Notes: a model not told the origin generated them from the letters alone. Counted from the stretch's first letter, positions 25,918 to 38,400 are shown. The stretch is 64,000 nucleotides of DNA from Inquilinus sp. Marseille-Q2685 (GCF_916619195.1 NZ_CAKAKL010000002.1:1056001-1120000), one strand, 5' to 3'. Made by a program: numbers and translations.

Positions 25918-26928
25918 TCAGAGGATCACCGGCTCGGGCTCCAGCGCCACGCCGTAGGTGGCGCGGACGTCACGCTGGATCTGCCGGGCCAGGTCGAGGA
26001 TCTCGGCCCCGGTGGCGCCGCCGCGGTTGACCAGGACCAGAGCCTGCCGGTCGTGGACCGCGGCGCGGCCGACCGCCCGCCCCTTCCAGCCGCAGCGGTC
26101 GATCAGCCAGCCGGCGGCCAGCTTCACCCGGCCGTCCGGCTGCGGATAGCCGACGATTCCCGGGAAGGACGCGGACAGGTCGTCATACTGCTCCCCCGGC
26201 ACGATCGGGTTCTTGAAGAAGCTGCCGGCATTGCCGATCACCGCCGGGTCCGGCAGCTTCTGCCGCCGCACCGCGACCACGGCGTCGAAGATCTCCGCCG
26301 CCGTGACGTCCGTCCTGTCGCCGAACACGCGGGCCAGGTCGGGATAGGCCGTCACCGGCGCCCAGGGCCGCGGCAGGCGCAGGGTGACGGATGTGACGAT
26401 CCAGCGGTCGGGCTCGCGCTTGAACAGGCTGTCGCGATAGCTGAAGCGGCAGGCCGCGCGGTTGAGCGTGACGAAGCCGCCGGTCGCGGTGTCGAAGGCG
26501 CGCAGGCTCTCGAACCGCTCCTCCAGCTCAACGCCATAGGCGCCGATGTTCTGGATCGGCGCGGCGCCCACGGTGCCCGGGATCAACGCCAGATTCTCCA
26601 GCCCCGGCCGGCCCTGGGCGATGGTCCAGGCCGCCAGGTCGTGCCAGACCTCGCCGGCCCCGGCCTCGACCAGCACCGCCTCCGGGCTCTCCCCCGCCAG
26701 CCGGCGTCCGGGGATGCGCATCAGCAGCGTCAGCCCGTCGAAATCACCGGTCAGCACGACATTGCTGCCGCCGCCCAGCAGCCGGCGCGGCAGCCCGGCG
26801 AAGCGCGGATCCGCCAGCACCGCCGGCAGCTCGGCCTCGTCGCGGATCTCGATCGCAAAGCGGCTGCGCGCAGCGATGCCGAAGCTGTTGGCGGATTGCA
26901 GCGGGTGGTCGGTCAGGATCTGGTACAT
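25918..26928 (-). CDS. murB: UDP-N-acetylenolpyruvoylglucosamine reductase, E. coli type
   Basis: A 336-residue FAD enzyme that reduces UDP-GlcNAc-enolpyruvate to UDP-MurNAc in peptidoglycan synthesis. FAD-binding signatures are [18 protein letters not shown] and [25 protein letters not shown]; the catalytic serine region is [11 protein letters not shown]; a late Glu is in ALEPEPVIL. The beginning [19 protein letters not shown] and the length are those of type I (E. coli) MurB. Alphaproteobacteria usually carry a shorter type II murB in the division cluster, so this solitary copy may be an extra or transferred gene. Confidence 0.93.
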   Translation of the reverse strand: MYQILTDHPLQSANSFGIAARSRFAIEIRDEAELPAVLADPRFAGLPRRLLGGGSNVVLTGDFDGLTLLMRIPGRRLAGESPEAVLVEAGAGEVWHDLAAWTIAQGRPGLENLALIPGTVGAAPIQNIGAYGVELEERFESLRAFDTATGGFVTLNRAACRFSYRDSLFKREPDRWIVTSVTLRLPRPWAPVTAYPDLARVFGDRTDVTAAEIFDAVVAVRRQKLPDPAVIGNAGSFFKNPIVPGEQYDDLSASFPGIVGYPQPDGRVKLAAGWLIDRCGWKGRAVGRAAVHDRQALVLVNRGGATGAEILDLARQIQRDVRATYGVALEPEPVIL

Positions 26929-26962
26929 CAGGCGACTTCGGAACGAGGGCCATCTTCAGTCT

Positions 26963-27038
26963 GTCATGCCCGGGCTTGACCCGGGCATCCAGAAGATGTC
27001 GAGGCCCCCTGGATTGCCGGGTCAAGCCCGGCAATGAC
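26963..27038. repeat. REP-like palindromic element
   Basis: The element starts GTCATGCCCGGGCTTGACC and ends GGTCAAGCCCGGCAATGAC. It contains two nested hairpins (gcccgggcttgacccgggc and gccgggtcaagcccggc) arranged head to head. It lies between divergent murB-side and DUF1194-side sequences in an intergenic gap. A related half copy is near 58730. Confidence 0.75.
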
Positions 27039-27063
27039 AAGAAGAAAGATCGTTCAGGTGGCT

Positions 27064-27780
27064 CTACACGATCTCGTCGATCAGCTTCGCGATCAGCGCC
27101 TGGATGAAGGTGTCCCGGCCCTCGGCAGCGCGGACGAAGGCGCCGATGCCGCCAATCACCTGCTGCCGGTAGTAGCCTTCGAGCCAGTCGTATTCGTCGA
27201 GGATGACCAGCGCGTTGACCGTCACCCCGGCGGCCTCCGCCGCATCGCGCGCCAGCGTCGGATCGATCCCGGCATTCGAGAAGCCGTTCGAGACGATGTC
27301 GATGGTCCGGCGCGGACTGTCGAAGCCGCTGCCCTTGAACAGGTCGAGCGCGTCCAGCACGGCGCTGCCGATTGCGGTCGACCCGGCCTCCTGTCCCGCC
27401 GGCGCCGCCAGAACGGCCTCGGCGAAAGCGTCGGCGTCGGCGGCGCTGGCCAGGCGTCGCCAGGGCAGCAGCACCTTCAGGCTGCGCGGCCCGTCGAAGC
27501 GGGCGACGGTCACCGCGATGCCGCCCCGCGGCCCGGCGGCGATCGCCGCCTTGACCTTCTCGTCGCGGAAGGCGGCGGCATGGCCGCGCAACTGGAAGTC
27601 GAGCGCGCCGGTCGTGATGCTGGCCGAGGCGTCCACCAGCAGCACCAGCTCGAGATCGGCCGGCTCTCCCGCCGGCGCTGGCTTGGGCTCTGGCGATGGC
27701 TGCGGCGCCGGACTCTGGGCGAGGAGCGGCCGGGCCAGCAGGGCACCCGTCAGCCAGCCGGCGAAGTGCCGCCGCCTCAT
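27064..27780 (-). CDS. DUF1194 (von Willebrand A-like) exported protein
   Basis: A 238-residue protein with an N-terminal signal (MRRRHFAGWLTGALLARPLLAQ), a Pro-rich spacer and a VWA-like domain starting LELVLLVDASASITTGALDFQ, where DASAS corresponds to the MIDAS DxSxS motif. Further family text is GSTAIGSAVLDALDLF and RRTIDIVSNGFSNAG, with the end FIQALIAKLIDEIV. The ATG overlaps the hydrolase stop (ATGA), so it is translationally coupled and last in the ppdK-hydrolase-DUF1194 string. The function is unknown. Confidence 0.88.
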   Translation of the reverse strand: MRRRHFAGWLTGALLARPLLAQSPAPQPSPEPKPAPAGEPADLELVLLVDASASITTGALDFQLRGHAAAFRDEKVKAAIAAGPRGGIAVTVARFDGPRSLKVLLPWRRLASAADADAFAEAVLAAPAGQEAGSTAIGSAVLDALDLFKGSGFDSPRRTIDIVSNGFSNAGIDPTLARDAAEAAGVTVNALVILDEYDWLEGYYRQQVIGGIGAFVRAAEGRDTFIQALIAKLIDEIV

Positions 27781-28694
27781 GGCGCCAGCGTCGCCAGGAA
27801 ACCGTCGGCGTCGCGCCAGAAGGCGCCTCGGATGTCGTCGCGTTCCATCAGGATCTCGTGCAGGGCGTCCGGATAGACGCTGACCCGGCAATGGGGCATC
27901 CGTCGGGCGACCTGGCGCGCGGCGCCGTTGTCGACCAGCGACTCGCGCCCCGCCAGCAGCATCAGCACCGGCACGCGGATGCCGGACGCGCCCTGCCGGA
28001 TCGCCGCGGCCGAGCGGAAGGCCGCGGCCAGCCAGCCCCAGGTGATCCCCGAGACGCGATATTCCGGATGATCGCGGAACCAATCGGCATGGATGCGGTT
28101 GCGCACCGGATCGCTGGAGAGAAGCCGCCGCGGGTCGAGCATGCGGTCGGGATCGTAGCCCCCCTCGCCCGGCGCGTAGCCGCGGCCGCGGCCCAGGGCA
28201 GCCGCCATCGGCGACAGCAGCCGCGCAGCCTGGCGGACATAGGACAGAGTGATCGGCATCACCATCGGCGCGGTCAGGATCGCGCCTGCCGCCAGATCGG
28301 GCCGGGCGGCCAGCAGCCGCAGCGCCAGATGCCCGCCCATGGAATGGCCGAGCAGGATCAGCGGCCCCTCCCCCGCCGGCCGGACCACCCGGTCGGCGAT
28401 CAGGGCAGCGTCGCGCACCAGCGGGTCGAAGCTGTCGTAATGGCCGGTCTCGTCGCCCGTCGGCGTGCGCGACGACAGGCCCTGGCCGCGCCAGTCGAAG
28501 CCGAAGACGCGAAAACCGCGGGCGATCAGCTCGCCCGCGGTCTCGCGGTACTTCTCGATGAACTCGCTGCGGCCGTTCAGGATCAGCACGGTGCCGCGCA
28601 CCCGCCCCTCGGGCTCCGGCCACGCGCCCCAGCGCAGCCGCGCCCCGTCCGGCGTCGTCAGGACATCCGTGCGGGGCGCGGCGGCGAGGTCCAT
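27777..28694 (-). CDS. Alpha/beta hydrolase, lysophospholipase/monoacylglycerol lipase type
   Basis: A 305-residue alpha/beta hydrolase. The oxyanion region is LILNGRSEFIEKYRETAGEL, the nucleophile elbow GHSMGGHLALRLL, the acid probably D in AGRESLVDNGAA, and the catalytic His in DALHEILMERDD. This pattern is that of PldB-like hydrolases. The likely substrate is a lysophospholipid or monoacylglycerol, by family only. It starts 4 bp after the ppdK stop and overlaps the DUF1194 gene. Confidence 0.88.
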   Translation of the reverse strand: MDLAAAPRTDVLTTPDGARLRWGAWPEPEGRVRGTVLILNGRSEFIEKYRETAGELIARGFRVFGFDWRGQGLSSRTPTGDETGHYDSFDPLVRDAALIADRVVRPAGEGPLILLGHSMGGHLALRLLAARPDLAAGAILTAPMVMPITLSYVRQAARLLSPMAAALGRGRGYAPGEGGYDPDRMLDPRRLLSSDPVRNRIHADWFRDHPEYRVSGITWGWLAAAFRSAAAIRQGASGIRVPVLMLLAGRESLVDNGAARQVARRMPHCRVSVYPDALHEILMERDDIRGAFWRDADGFLATLAP

Positions 28695-28698
28695 CAGG

Positions 28699-31373
<2,675 letters not shown>

Positions 31374-31689
31374 TTCGTTCTTCTCTCCGCCTTGGCGTTC
31401 GTGGGAGATGATTGAGTCGGATCTTAGACCCGAAACGGCGGAAGCGGTACGCCGACCCCGGACCGGGCGTTCGGGCGGGCGACGGGCAGACAGCCGCCTT
31501 CCAGAGCCCTTGCGGTCGGAATCATGGTACCTCCGCCTCGATCCAGCGCAGCGGGAACAACGGTTCGATCCCCGTGCGTGTTCCCTGTCTTGCAGCGCAG
31601 CGAGACAACGAAGTCAAGCGCGGAAAAGCCGCGGAATTCCTCAGAGTTTTATCCGTTTGCGATGCAACATCATCGATTCTGGAGTTGCT

Positions 31690-31869
31690 ATGGGCGAAGA
31701 TGGAAATCTGCACGCATTTGATAAGTGGACATATCGGATAACGGTCGTTCGAGGGCTTCCGCATCGATATGCCGATGCCGTCGCATCCACCAGGAAACAC
31801 GAACGAATCTGTCTCACAGGCGCGACCAGCCGACAATTTGCCCGATCGTGGTATTGTTCGGCAGGGTAA
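31690..31869 (+). CDS. Possible small protein of 59 residues, unrecognised
   Basis: An ATG with GGAG 5 bp upstream opens a frame beginning MGEDGNLHAFDKWTYRITVV and ending ARSWYCSAG. Its composition is not the low-complexity Arg/Ala/Pro text of shadow frames in this genome, but no family is recognised and the surrounding DNA is compositionally odd. It may equally be chance. Confidence 0.25.
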   Translation: MGEDGNLHAFDKWTYRITVVRGLPHRYADAVASTRKHERICLTGATSRQFARSWYCSAG

Positions 31870-31922
31870 CGGAATGCCACGGCGCTGCCCCTTAGGCGCA
31901 GCTTCGACGACGATGGAGCAGA

Positions 31923-31952
31923 GGTCGGGTTCGCGCAAATGTGAACCCGACC
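31923..31952 (-). terminator. Hairpin downstream of glyS
   Basis: ggtcgggttc pairs perfectly with gaacccgacc over a 10-base loop, starting 5 bp beyond the glyS stop. There is no clear T run, so it is a candidate only. Confidence 0.45.
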
Positions 31953-31956
31953 GCCC

Positions 31957-34149
31957 CTACCCTTCCACCTTCGAGAAGTCGGCGACCGCATCCATCGAGC
32001 GCGCCAGATCCTCCAGCAGCGCCAAGCGATTGCGGCGCAACGCCGAATCCGGATCGTTGACCAGCACGGCGTCGAAGAAGGCGTCGACCGCGGGCCGCCA
32101 GCCGGCCAGCGTGCTCATCGCCCCAGCGAAATCGCCGGCCGCCAGCGCCGTCTTCAGCGGCTGCACATCCGCCTCCAGCCGCTCGAACAGCGCCCGCTCC
32201 TCGGCCATGGCGAAGCGGGCGGGGTCGACCGAGCCGAAGCCCTCCACCCCGTCCTTCTTGCGCTCGATCCGGACGATGTTGCCGGCGCGGCGATAGGCGG
32301 TGAGGAGGTTGGCGCCGTCCTCGCTGCCCAGGAAGCCGGCCAGGGCCTCGGCCCGGCCGAGCAGGCGCAGCAGGTCGTCCTCGGCCCCGACGGCGAAGAC
32401 CGCGTCGATCAGGTCGTGGCGCACGCCCTTCTCGCGCATCGCCACCTTCAGCCGGTCGGCGATGAAGGACAGCAGTTCCTCGACCACCGTGACCTGGTCG
32501 CGCAGCGGCGTCGCCGGCGGACGACTGCCCGGGACGGCTTCGGGAACACGGCCACTTCCGTCGCGCGACTGCTCCAGGCGCGCATAGCCCGGGGCGGCCC
32601 CGCTCTCGTACAGCCGATGAGCGGTGGCGAAAGCCTCGCGCAACGGCAGGGCGGCGCGGTTCTCGATCACCAGCCGGATCACGCCGAGCGCGGCGCGGCG
32701 CAGCGCATAGGGGTCGCGGCTGCCGGTCGGCTTCTCGTCGATGGCGAAGAACCCGGCCAGGGTGTCGAGCTTGTCGGCCAGCGCCACGGCGATCGACACC
32801 GGCGCGGTCGGGCAGCGGTCGCTCGGCCCCACCGGCTTGTAGTGGTCGGCGATCGCCTCGGCGACGTCCGGCGCCTCGCCCTGGGCCAGGGCATAGTAGC
32901 GGCCCATCAGCCCCTGCAGCTCCGGGAACTCGCCGACCATGCCGGAGGTCAGGTCGGCCTTCGCCAGCCGCGCGGCCCGGTCCGCCCGCGACGGGTCGGC
33001 GCCGAGCTTCTGCGCCAGCCAGGCGGCCAGCGCCGCCATGCGCTCGACCTTCTGCGCCACGCTGCCGAGCTTGGCGTGGAAGATGATCGGCTCCAGGTCC
33101 TTGACCCGGCTCTCCAGCGGGGCCTTGCGGTCCTGGTCCCAGAAGAACTTGGCGTCCGATAGACGGGCGCGCAGCACCCGCTCGTTGCCGGCGACCACGG
33201 TCGCGCCACCGTCCCTGGTCTCGGTGTTCGCGACGACGGCGAAGCGCGCCGCCAGCTTGCCGTCCGCCCCCTCCAGGGCGAAGTAGCGCTGATGGGTGCG
33301 CATCGAGGTGACCAGCACCTCCTCCGGCACCTCCATGAAGGCCTCGTCGATGCGGCCGAGATGGGCCACCGGCCATTCGACCAGCCCCGCCACCTCCTCC
33401 AGCAGGCCCGGATCGTCGCGCAGCGCGAGGCCCGCCGCCTTCGCCTGCGCCTCGACCTGCTCGCGGATCAGCGCCTTCCGCTCCTCGCGGTCGAGCACGA
33501 CATAGGCGTCGAGCAGCTTCGCCTTGTAGTCGGCAAATCCAGCGACCGTGATCCGGCCGGGCGCCAGGAAGCGGTGGCCCACCGTCGAATCGACCGCTGT
33601 CTTGGCGCCCTCGCCCGAACCGTCGATGTCCGGCTTGTTCAGGTCGTAGCGGAACGGCACGAGCCTGCCGTCGAACAGCGCCAGCACGTGGTGCAGCGGG
33701 CGGACCCAGCGCACCACCTCCTCCGCCGCACGCATCGACTTCGGCCAGGGCAGGCCGAGGATCGCCTTGCGGATCACCTCCGGCAGCAGCTCCGCGGTCG
33801 GGCCGCCGGGGATGGTGAGATTGGCGAACCAGATCTTGCCCTTCGGCGTGTCGCGCTGCTCGCACCGGTCGAGGGTCAGGCCGGTCGACTTCAGGAAGCC
33901 GTCGATCGCCTGCTGCGGCGCGTCGACCTTCGGCCCCTTGCGCTCCTCCACCACGTCGGGACGGGCCGCCGGCAGGCCGTCGACCACCAGGGCGAGGCGC
34001 CGCGGCGTGACGAAGGCCTCGGCCCGGTCGAAGGTCAGGCCCGCCGCCTTCAGCGCGTAGGTGACGAGGGTCTTGAGGTCCTCCGCGGCTCGCGCCTGCA
34101 TGCGGGCCGGGATCTCCTCGGAGAAGAGTTCGAGCAGGAATTCAGCCAT
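31957..34149 (-). CDS. glyS: Glycine--tRNA ligase beta subunit
   Basis: The large subunit of the bacterial alpha2beta2 GlyRS. The 730-residue product starts [18 protein letters not shown], the canonical beginning, and includes [31 protein letters not shown] and the C-terminal anticodon-binding-like domain ([17 protein letters not shown]). An upstream extension of the frame is rejected because GAGGGGGG precedes the 34149 ATG. It follows glyQ by 11 bp. Confidence 0.96.
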   Translation of the reverse strand: MAEFLLELFSEEIPARMQARAAEDLKTLVTYALKAAGLTFDRAEAFVTPRRLALVVDGLPAARPDVVEERKGPKVDAPQQAIDGFLKSTGLTLDRCEQRDTPKGKIWFANLTIPGGPTAELLPEVIRKAILGLPWPKSMRAAEEVVRWVRPLHHVLALFDGRLVPFRYDLNKPDIDGSGEGAKTAVDSTVGHRFLAPGRITVAGFADYKAKLLDAYVVLDREERKALIREQVEAQAKAAGLALRDDPGLLEEVAGLVEWPVAHLGRIDEAFMEVPEEVLVTSMRTHQRYFALEGADGKLAARFAVVANTETRDGGATVVAGNERVLRARLSDAKFFWDQDRKAPLESRVKDLEPIIFHAKLGSVAQKVERMAALAAWLAQKLGADPSRADRAARLAKADLTSGMVGEFPELQGLMGRYYALAQGEAPDVAEAIADHYKPVGPSDRCPTAPVSIAVALADKLDTLAGFFAIDEKPTGSRDPYALRRAALGVIRLVIENRAALPLREAFATAHRLYESGAAPGYARLEQSRDGSGRVPEAVPGSRPPATPLRDQVTVVEELLSFIADRLKVAMREKGVRHDLIDAVFAVGAEDDLLRLLGRAEALAGFLGSEDGANLLTAYRRAGNIVRIERKKDGVEGFGSVDPARFAMAEERALFERLEADVQPLKTALAAGDFAGAMSTLAGWRPAVDAFFDAVLVNDPDSALRRNRLALLEDLARSMDAVADFSKVEG

Positions 34150-34160
34150 GTCAGCCCCCC

Positions 34161-35042
34161 TCAGGCCGCGTCCAGCCAGAGTCGGCAGCAGGCCCGGGCG
34201 AGGTCGCGCACGCGGCCGATATAGGCGGCGCGCTCGACCACGGAGATCACGCCGCGGGCGTCGAGCAGGTTGAAGGTGTGGCCGGCCTTGAGGCACTGGT
34301 CATAGGCCGGCAGCGCCAGGCGGCGCTCCAGCAGCGCCCGGCATTCCTGCTCCGCATCCTTGAAGTGCTGCAGCAAGATGGCCGTGTCGGCGTGCTCGAA
34401 ATTGTAGGCCGAGTATTCCCGTTCGGCCCGCAGGAACACCTCGCCGTAGCGCTTGGCGCCGGGCGTCTGCGGATCATTGAACGGCAGGTCGTAGACGCTC
34501 TTCACGTCCAGCAGATACATCGCCAGCCGCTCCAGCCCGTAGGTCAACTCGACCGGCACCGGGTCGCATTCGATGCCGCCGACCTGCTGGAAATAGGTGT
34601 ACTGGGTGACCTCCATGCCGTCGCACCAGACCTCCCAGCCGAGGCCCCAGGCGCCAAGCGTCGGGTTCTCCCAGTCGTCCTCGACGAAGCGGATGTCGTG
34701 CAGCGCCGGGTCGATGCCGAGGGCATAGAGGCTCTGCAGGTACAGGTCCTGGGCGTCGGCCGGCGCCGGCTTCATCAGCACCTGGAACTGGTAATAGTGC
34801 TGCAGCCGGTTCGGGTTCTCGCCGTAACGTCCGTCCTTGGGGCGCCGCGAGGGCTGGACATAGGCGCAGTTCCAGACCCGGTCGGGGCCGAGCGAGCGCA
34901 GCGTCGTCGCCGGGTGCGAGGTGCCGGCGCCGACCTCCATGTCGTAGGGCTGCAGGATCAGGCATCCCTGGGCGGCCCAGAAAGTCTGCAGCCGCAGGAT
35001 GATCTCCTGGAAACTCTTCGGGGGTGGGGCGACCGTCGGCAT
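34161..35042 (-). CDS. glyQ: Glycine--tRNA ligase alpha subunit
   Basis: The catalytic class II subunit of GlyRS, 293 residues. It shows [39 protein letters not shown], the [28 protein letters not shown] motif 2 region and [21 protein letters not shown] (motif 3). The start at 35042 ([14 protein letters not shown]) is family-typical; 20 further upstream codons are not. It forms a unit with glyS. Confidence 0.96.
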   Translation of the reverse strand: MPTVAPPPKSFQEIILRLQTFWAAQGCLILQPYDMEVGAGTSHPATTLRSLGPDRVWNCAYVQPSRRPKDGRYGENPNRLQHYYQFQVLMKPAPADAQDLYLQSLYALGIDPALHDIRFVEDDWENPTLGAWGLGWEVWCDGMEVTQYTYFQQVGGIECDPVPVELTYGLERLAMYLLDVKSVYDLPFNDPQTPGAKRYGEVFLRAEREYSAYNFEHADTAILLQHFKDAEQECRALLERRLALPAYDQCLKAGHTFNLLDARGVISVVERAAYIGRVRDLARACCRLWLDAA

Positions 35043-35142
35043 GTCTCGGGCTGGCGCTGAAGGAAGGCGGCGCACCATAGGGCGCCGGGCGGGAGGCTTC
35101 AAGCGCGCGGGGCGTCAAACGCCCATGAACGCTCGGGAGCCG

Positions 35143-35367
35143 CTACCCCTCGCAGCGGTGGCTCAGGCCGTCGGCGTGGTAGGCGCCGCAGTTCGAGCAG
35201 CGGACCAGATCCTCGGCGCCCTTCCCCGCCTTGCGGGCCCGGTGCTGCTGCGACAGCGCGTCCCGCCGCGCCGCCGTCTCGCGGGCGACGCCGACGCGGC
35301 GGACCATGCCCATCAGCCAGAGCACGCCGACCAGGAGGGCGATCGCGACGAGGATCTTGCCGAGCAT
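35143..35367 (-). CDS. Small membrane-anchored zinc-ribbon-like protein (PP0621 type)
   Basis: A 74-residue protein with an N-terminal membrane helix (ILVAIALLVGVLWLMGMV), a basic linker and a C-terminal CSNCGAYHADGLSHRCEG containing Cys and His residues spaced like a zinc ribbon. AAGGA precedes the ATG. It lies 8 bp after the peptidase gene on the same strand. The function is unknown. Confidence 0.8.
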   Translation of the reverse strand: MLGKILVAIALLVGVLWLMGMVRRVGVARETAARRDALSQQHRARKAGKGAEDLVRCSNCGAYHADGLSHRCEG

Positions 35368-35375
35368 CGGAGTCC

Positions 35376-36215
35376 TTACAGCCCGTAGCGGGACCAGAGC
35401 AGCCGATCCTCCACCGCGCCGACGGCGCTGTCCACAGCGGCGGCGGCCAGGCTGTCGGCCCGGGTCAGGCGGCGCAGCCAGCCGGTCGGCTGCTGCACCA
35501 GCTTCAGCCGCACCTTCGGCCCGAACTTGGCGCGCAGCACGCCATGGGCATGGCCGATGCCGTCGGCCAGGCCGAGGGCGCGGCCCTTCGCGCCGGTCCA
35601 GAACTCGCCGCTGAACAGGGTGGCGTCGTCTGCCGTCAGCCGCCCGCCGCGCCGGGCGCGGATATGGGCGATGAAGGCGGCATGGATTTCGCGCTGCAGT
35701 TCCTCCAGCTTGGCCAGGTCCTCCGGCCGCTCCGGCTGGAACGGATCGAGGATCGATTTGCGCGTGCCGGCGGTGTGCACCCGGCGCTCGACGCCGATGC
35801 GGGTGATCGCGTCCTGGAAGCCGAAGCCGGCGGAGATCACGCCGATCGAGCCGATGATCGAGCTGTCGTCGACCCAGATCTCGTCACCGGCACAGGCCAG
35901 CCAATAGCCGCCCGAGGCGGCGACGTCCTCGACGAAGGCGTAGACCGGGACCTTCTTCTCCTCCGCCAGGTCGCGGATGCAGCGCGCGATCAGCGAGGAC
36001 TGCACCGGCGACCCGCCGGGGGAGTTCACCAGCAGGGCAACCGCGGCCAGGCGCTTGGGGCTGAAGGCGGCGGCGATCGGCCGCGCCAGCTTCTCCATCG
36101 ACAGGCCCTGGGCCAGGAAGCCGCGCCCGCCCCCGATCACGCCGCGCAGCGGCAGAACGGTCACCAGCGGCGCGTCGCCGCGGCCGAGCAGGGGAAGTCG
36201 GGACAGAAGGCCCAT
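35376..36215 (-). CDS. S49-family serine peptidase (SppA/SohB-like)
   Basis: A 279-residue protein of the signal peptide peptidase A class. The catalytic serine is in VEDVAASGGYWLACAGDEIW and the general-base lysine in VHTAGTRKSILDPFQ, as in the Ser-Lys dyad of S49 enzymes. LLVNSPGGSPVQSSLIARCI forms the oxyanion region. No clear signal peptide or membrane helix is visible, so the location is uncertain; it is half the size of E. coli SppA. It is part of the minus-strand string DUF2007-methyltransferase-peptidase-zinc ribbon-glyQS. Confidence 0.9.
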   Translation of the reverse strand: MGLLSRLPLLGRGDAPLVTVLPLRGVIGGGRGFLAQGLSMEKLARPIAAAFSPKRLAAVALLVNSPGGSPVQSSLIARCIRDLAEEKKVPVYAFVEDVAASGGYWLACAGDEIWVDDSSIIGSIGVISAGFGFQDAITRIGVERRVHTAGTRKSILDPFQPERPEDLAKLEELQREIHAAFIAHIRARRGGRLTADDATLFSGEFWTGAKGRALGLADGIGHAHGVLRAKFGPKVRLKLVQQPTGWLRRLTRADSLAAAAVDSAVGAVEDRLLWSRYGL

Positions 36216-36287
36216 GGTCGCGCTCTCGATCGGTTTCCGTCGGCAGGATATGGCCAGCCGGGCTTCGATTTCAAAAGGTGCGGTGCT

Positions 36288-37031
36288 TCAGAGCGTCAGC
36301 GGCGCCGCGTCGCGCAGCACCACCTGCGCCGCCGGGGTGAAGCCGCCGCCGGCCTCGTGCAGCACCAGCCCGGCCGCCAGCACCGCCGGCGCCCGGCCGC
36401 CCCGCCGCGCCTGCACCAGCACCCGCCGGGCCGCCTCCCCGGCCCGGGGCCAGAGCGGGAACAGGGTCAAGGAGCCGAAGCCGGGCCGCAGCGCGGTGCA
36501 GATCTCGTCGACCCGGTCGGCCCGATGGATCAGGGTCAGCCAGCCGCGCGGCTTCAGCACTCGCGCGGCGGCAACGACCCAGCCGGCGAGATCCAGCCCG
36601 TCCTCGACATTCGCCGCCGCCTTGACCGGATGGGCGGAAGCCCGGCCGCGGCCGGGCGGCAGGAAAGGCGGGTTCATCATCACCCGGTCAAAGGGGGCAC
36701 CCGGGATCGAATCGGCGACGCTGCCTTCGACGATCGCGGCGCGTCCGCCGAGGCCGTTCAGCCCGAGATTCTCGCGCGCCAGCGCCGCCAGCCCGGGATC
36801 GCGCTCGACGCCGGTGACCGAGACCTCCGGGCAGCGTGCGGCGAGGCAGAGCAGTGCCGCGCCGACGCCGCAGCCGAGATCGGCGACCCGCTCACCGGGC
36901 GCGGCGGGCACGGCGGCCGCCAGCAGCACCGGGTCGATCGCGGCGCGGTAGCCGTCCCGCGGCTGCCGCAGCCGGACCCGGCCGTCGAGCAGCCGGTCCT
37001 CACTGGCCGCACGGTTCGCGGCCTCAGGCAT
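36288..37031 (-). CDS. Class I SAM methyltransferase, TrmN6-like
   Basis: A 247-residue methyltransferase. The SAM motif is VADLGCGVGAALLCLAARCP, the acidic loop follows in VTGVERDPGLAALARENL, and the catalytic NPPF motif is RVMMNPPFLPPG, which marks methylation of an exocyclic amino group. The closest named family is tRNA1(Val) (adenine-37-N6) methyltransferase; the N-terminal RLRQPRDGYRAAIDPVLLAAAV fits it. The ATG at 37031 overlaps the end of the DUF2007 gene by 8 bp. Confidence 0.85.
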   Translation of the reverse strand: MPEAANRAASEDRLLDGRVRLRQPRDGYRAAIDPVLLAAAVPAAPGERVADLGCGVGAALLCLAARCPEVSVTGVERDPGLAALARENLGLNGLGGRAAIVEGSVADSIPGAPFDRVMMNPPFLPPGRGRASAHPVKAAANVEDGLDLAGWVVAAARVLKPRGWLTLIHRADRVDEICTALRPGFGSLTLFPLWPRAGEAARRVLVQARRGGRAPAVLAAGLVLHEAGGGFTPAAQVVLRDAAPLTL

Positions 37032-37242
37032 CCGGCAGGCTTTCCCCCGCGGATTGAAGGACATACCGCGCCCGGACCCAGTCCTCGGCCGCCACCATCA
37101 GGCGGCGCGGCAAGATGCCCAAGCTTCCTTCCAGCACGGATGTGTGCATATCAAGGATGACGGTTTCGATCCGGGCATCGGCCAGCAACGCCGTCAGGAA
37201 GGACAGCCGGACCGGGTCATTGGTTCGCAGAAGCTCTTTCAC
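37024..37242 (-). CDS. DUF2007 domain protein
   Basis: A 72-residue protein with VKELLRTNDPVRLSFLTALLADARIETVILD and SLGILPRRLMVAAEDWVRARYVL, matching the small DUF2007 family (putative signal-transducing, PII-like fold). It starts at the GTG at 37242, where the family begins; an 11-codon extension is possible. It is the first gene of the minus-strand string leading to glyQS and is divergent from the prenyl synthase gene. Confidence 0.85.
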   Translation of the reverse strand: MKELLRTNDPVRLSFLTALLADARIETVILDMHTSVLEGSLGILPRRLMVAAEDWVRARYVLQSAGESLPDA

Positions 37243-37341
37243 GGGGCCAGTTTCTCGTTTATGCAGCGCACACAAGGGTCATGGTGACACAATCCGGTCC
37301 GGATCGCTGCCCCGCTGCAGGCCGGTGCCGGAGATCGGAAT

Positions 37342-38400
37342 GTGGATGTTGAGGAGCCGGGCTTGACCGCCAGTCTTGGAGCGACGAGAGCCGAGTCCCT
37401 GCCGCCGGAGCCGACCACCGACGCCGGCGCGCTCGACCGCCTGACGGCCCTCGTCGCCGGGGATCTGGAGGCGGTGAACGCCCTGATCCTGGAGCGGATG
37501 CAGAGCTCGGTCGAGCTGATCCCGCAGCTGGCCGGCTATCTTATCGCGTCGGGCGGCAAGCGGATCCGGCCGGTGCTCACCCTCGCCTCGGCCCGGCTGT
37601 GCGGCCATCGAGGCCAGCGCCATGTCGGCCTGGCCGCCGCCGTCGAGTTCATACACACCGCCACGCTGCTGCATGACGACGTGGTCGACGAGAGCGACCT
37701 GCGCCGCGGCCAGGCCTCGGCCAATGTCGTGTTCGGCAATCAGGCCAGCGTGCTGGTCGGCGACTTCCTGTTCTCCCGCGCCTTCCAGGTGATGGTCGAG
37801 GACGGCTCGCTGGAGACGCTGCGCATCCTGGCCAACGCCTCGGCCGTGATCGCCGAGGGCGAGGTGCTGCAATTGTCGGCGGCGCACGACACCGTGACCA
37901 GCCGCGACACCTATCTGCGGATCATCCGCGCCAAGACGGCGGAGCTGTTCGCCGCGGCCTGCGAGATCGGCGCCGTGGTGGCCGACCGCAGCCCGGCCGA
38001 ATGCGCCGCCATGCGCAGCTTCGGCACCGAGCTGGGCATCGCCTTCCAGATCGTCGACGACGTGCTGGACTATTCCGCCCGCCAGGCCCGCCTGGGCAAG
38101 ACCATCGGCGACGATTTCCGCGAAGGCAAGATCACCCTGCCGGTGATCCTGGCCATGGAGCGCGGCAGCGAGGAGGAGCGCGGCTTCTGGCGCCGGACGC
38201 TGGAGGACGGCGAGCAGGCCGAGCAGGATCTCGACCAGGCCGTGGCCCTGCTGCAGCGCCACGACGCGCTGGCCGACAGCATGGCGGCGGCGCGCACCCA
38301 TGCCGAGAATGCCATCCGGGCGATCCGCCTCCTGCCCGCCTCGCCGATGCGGAAGGCGCTGGAGGACGTGGTCGAGTTCGTGGTCGAGCGAGATTTCTGA
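37342..38400 (+). CDS. ispB: Long-chain polyprenyl diphosphate synthase (quinone side chain)
   Basis: A trans-prenyltransferase that builds the octa- to decaprenyl tail of ubiquinone. The first aspartate-rich motif is TATLLHDDVVDESDLRRG and the second is AFQIVDDVLDYSARQ; substrate binding is in ASGGKRIRPVLTLASARL. The GTG at 37342 gives 352 residues. A TTG at 37363 preceded by GAGGAG at 6 bp is an equally good start and would give 345. Chain length cannot be read from the sequence alone; alphaproteobacteria mostly make Q-10. Confidence 0.92.
   Translation: MDVEEPGLTASLGATRAESLPPEPTTDAGALDRLTALVAGDLEAVNALILERMQSSVELIPQLAGYLIASGGKRIRPVLTLASARLCGHRGQRHVGLAAAVEFIHTATLLHDDVVDESDLRRGQASANVVFGNQASVLVGDFLFSRAFQVMVEDGSLETLRILANASAVIAEGEVLQLSAAHDTVTSRDTYLRIIRAKTAELFAAACEIGAVVADRSPAECAAMRSFGTELGIAFQIVDDVLDYSARQARLGKTIGDDFREGKITLPVILAMERGSEEERGFWRRTLEDGEQAEQDLDQAVALLQRHDALADSMAAARTHAENAIRAIRLLPASPMRKALEDVVEFVVERDF

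Larger units (their letters stand above)
31374..31956. other. 583-bp region between ppdK and glyS, largely without recognised genes
   Basis: The left part should hold the ppdK promoter. From about 31600 the composition becomes clearly less GC-rich than the surroundings. It contains one small frame with a ribosome-binding site (31690-31869) and a hairpin at 31923-31952. I see no RNA gene. The AT-richer stretch may be a remnant of inserted DNA. Confidence 0.5.

Noticed and set aside
26963-27038. Possible CRISPR-like repeat
   Set aside because: Only one unit of nested palindromes with no spacer series; it fits a REP element. No CRISPR array or cas gene is present in the window.
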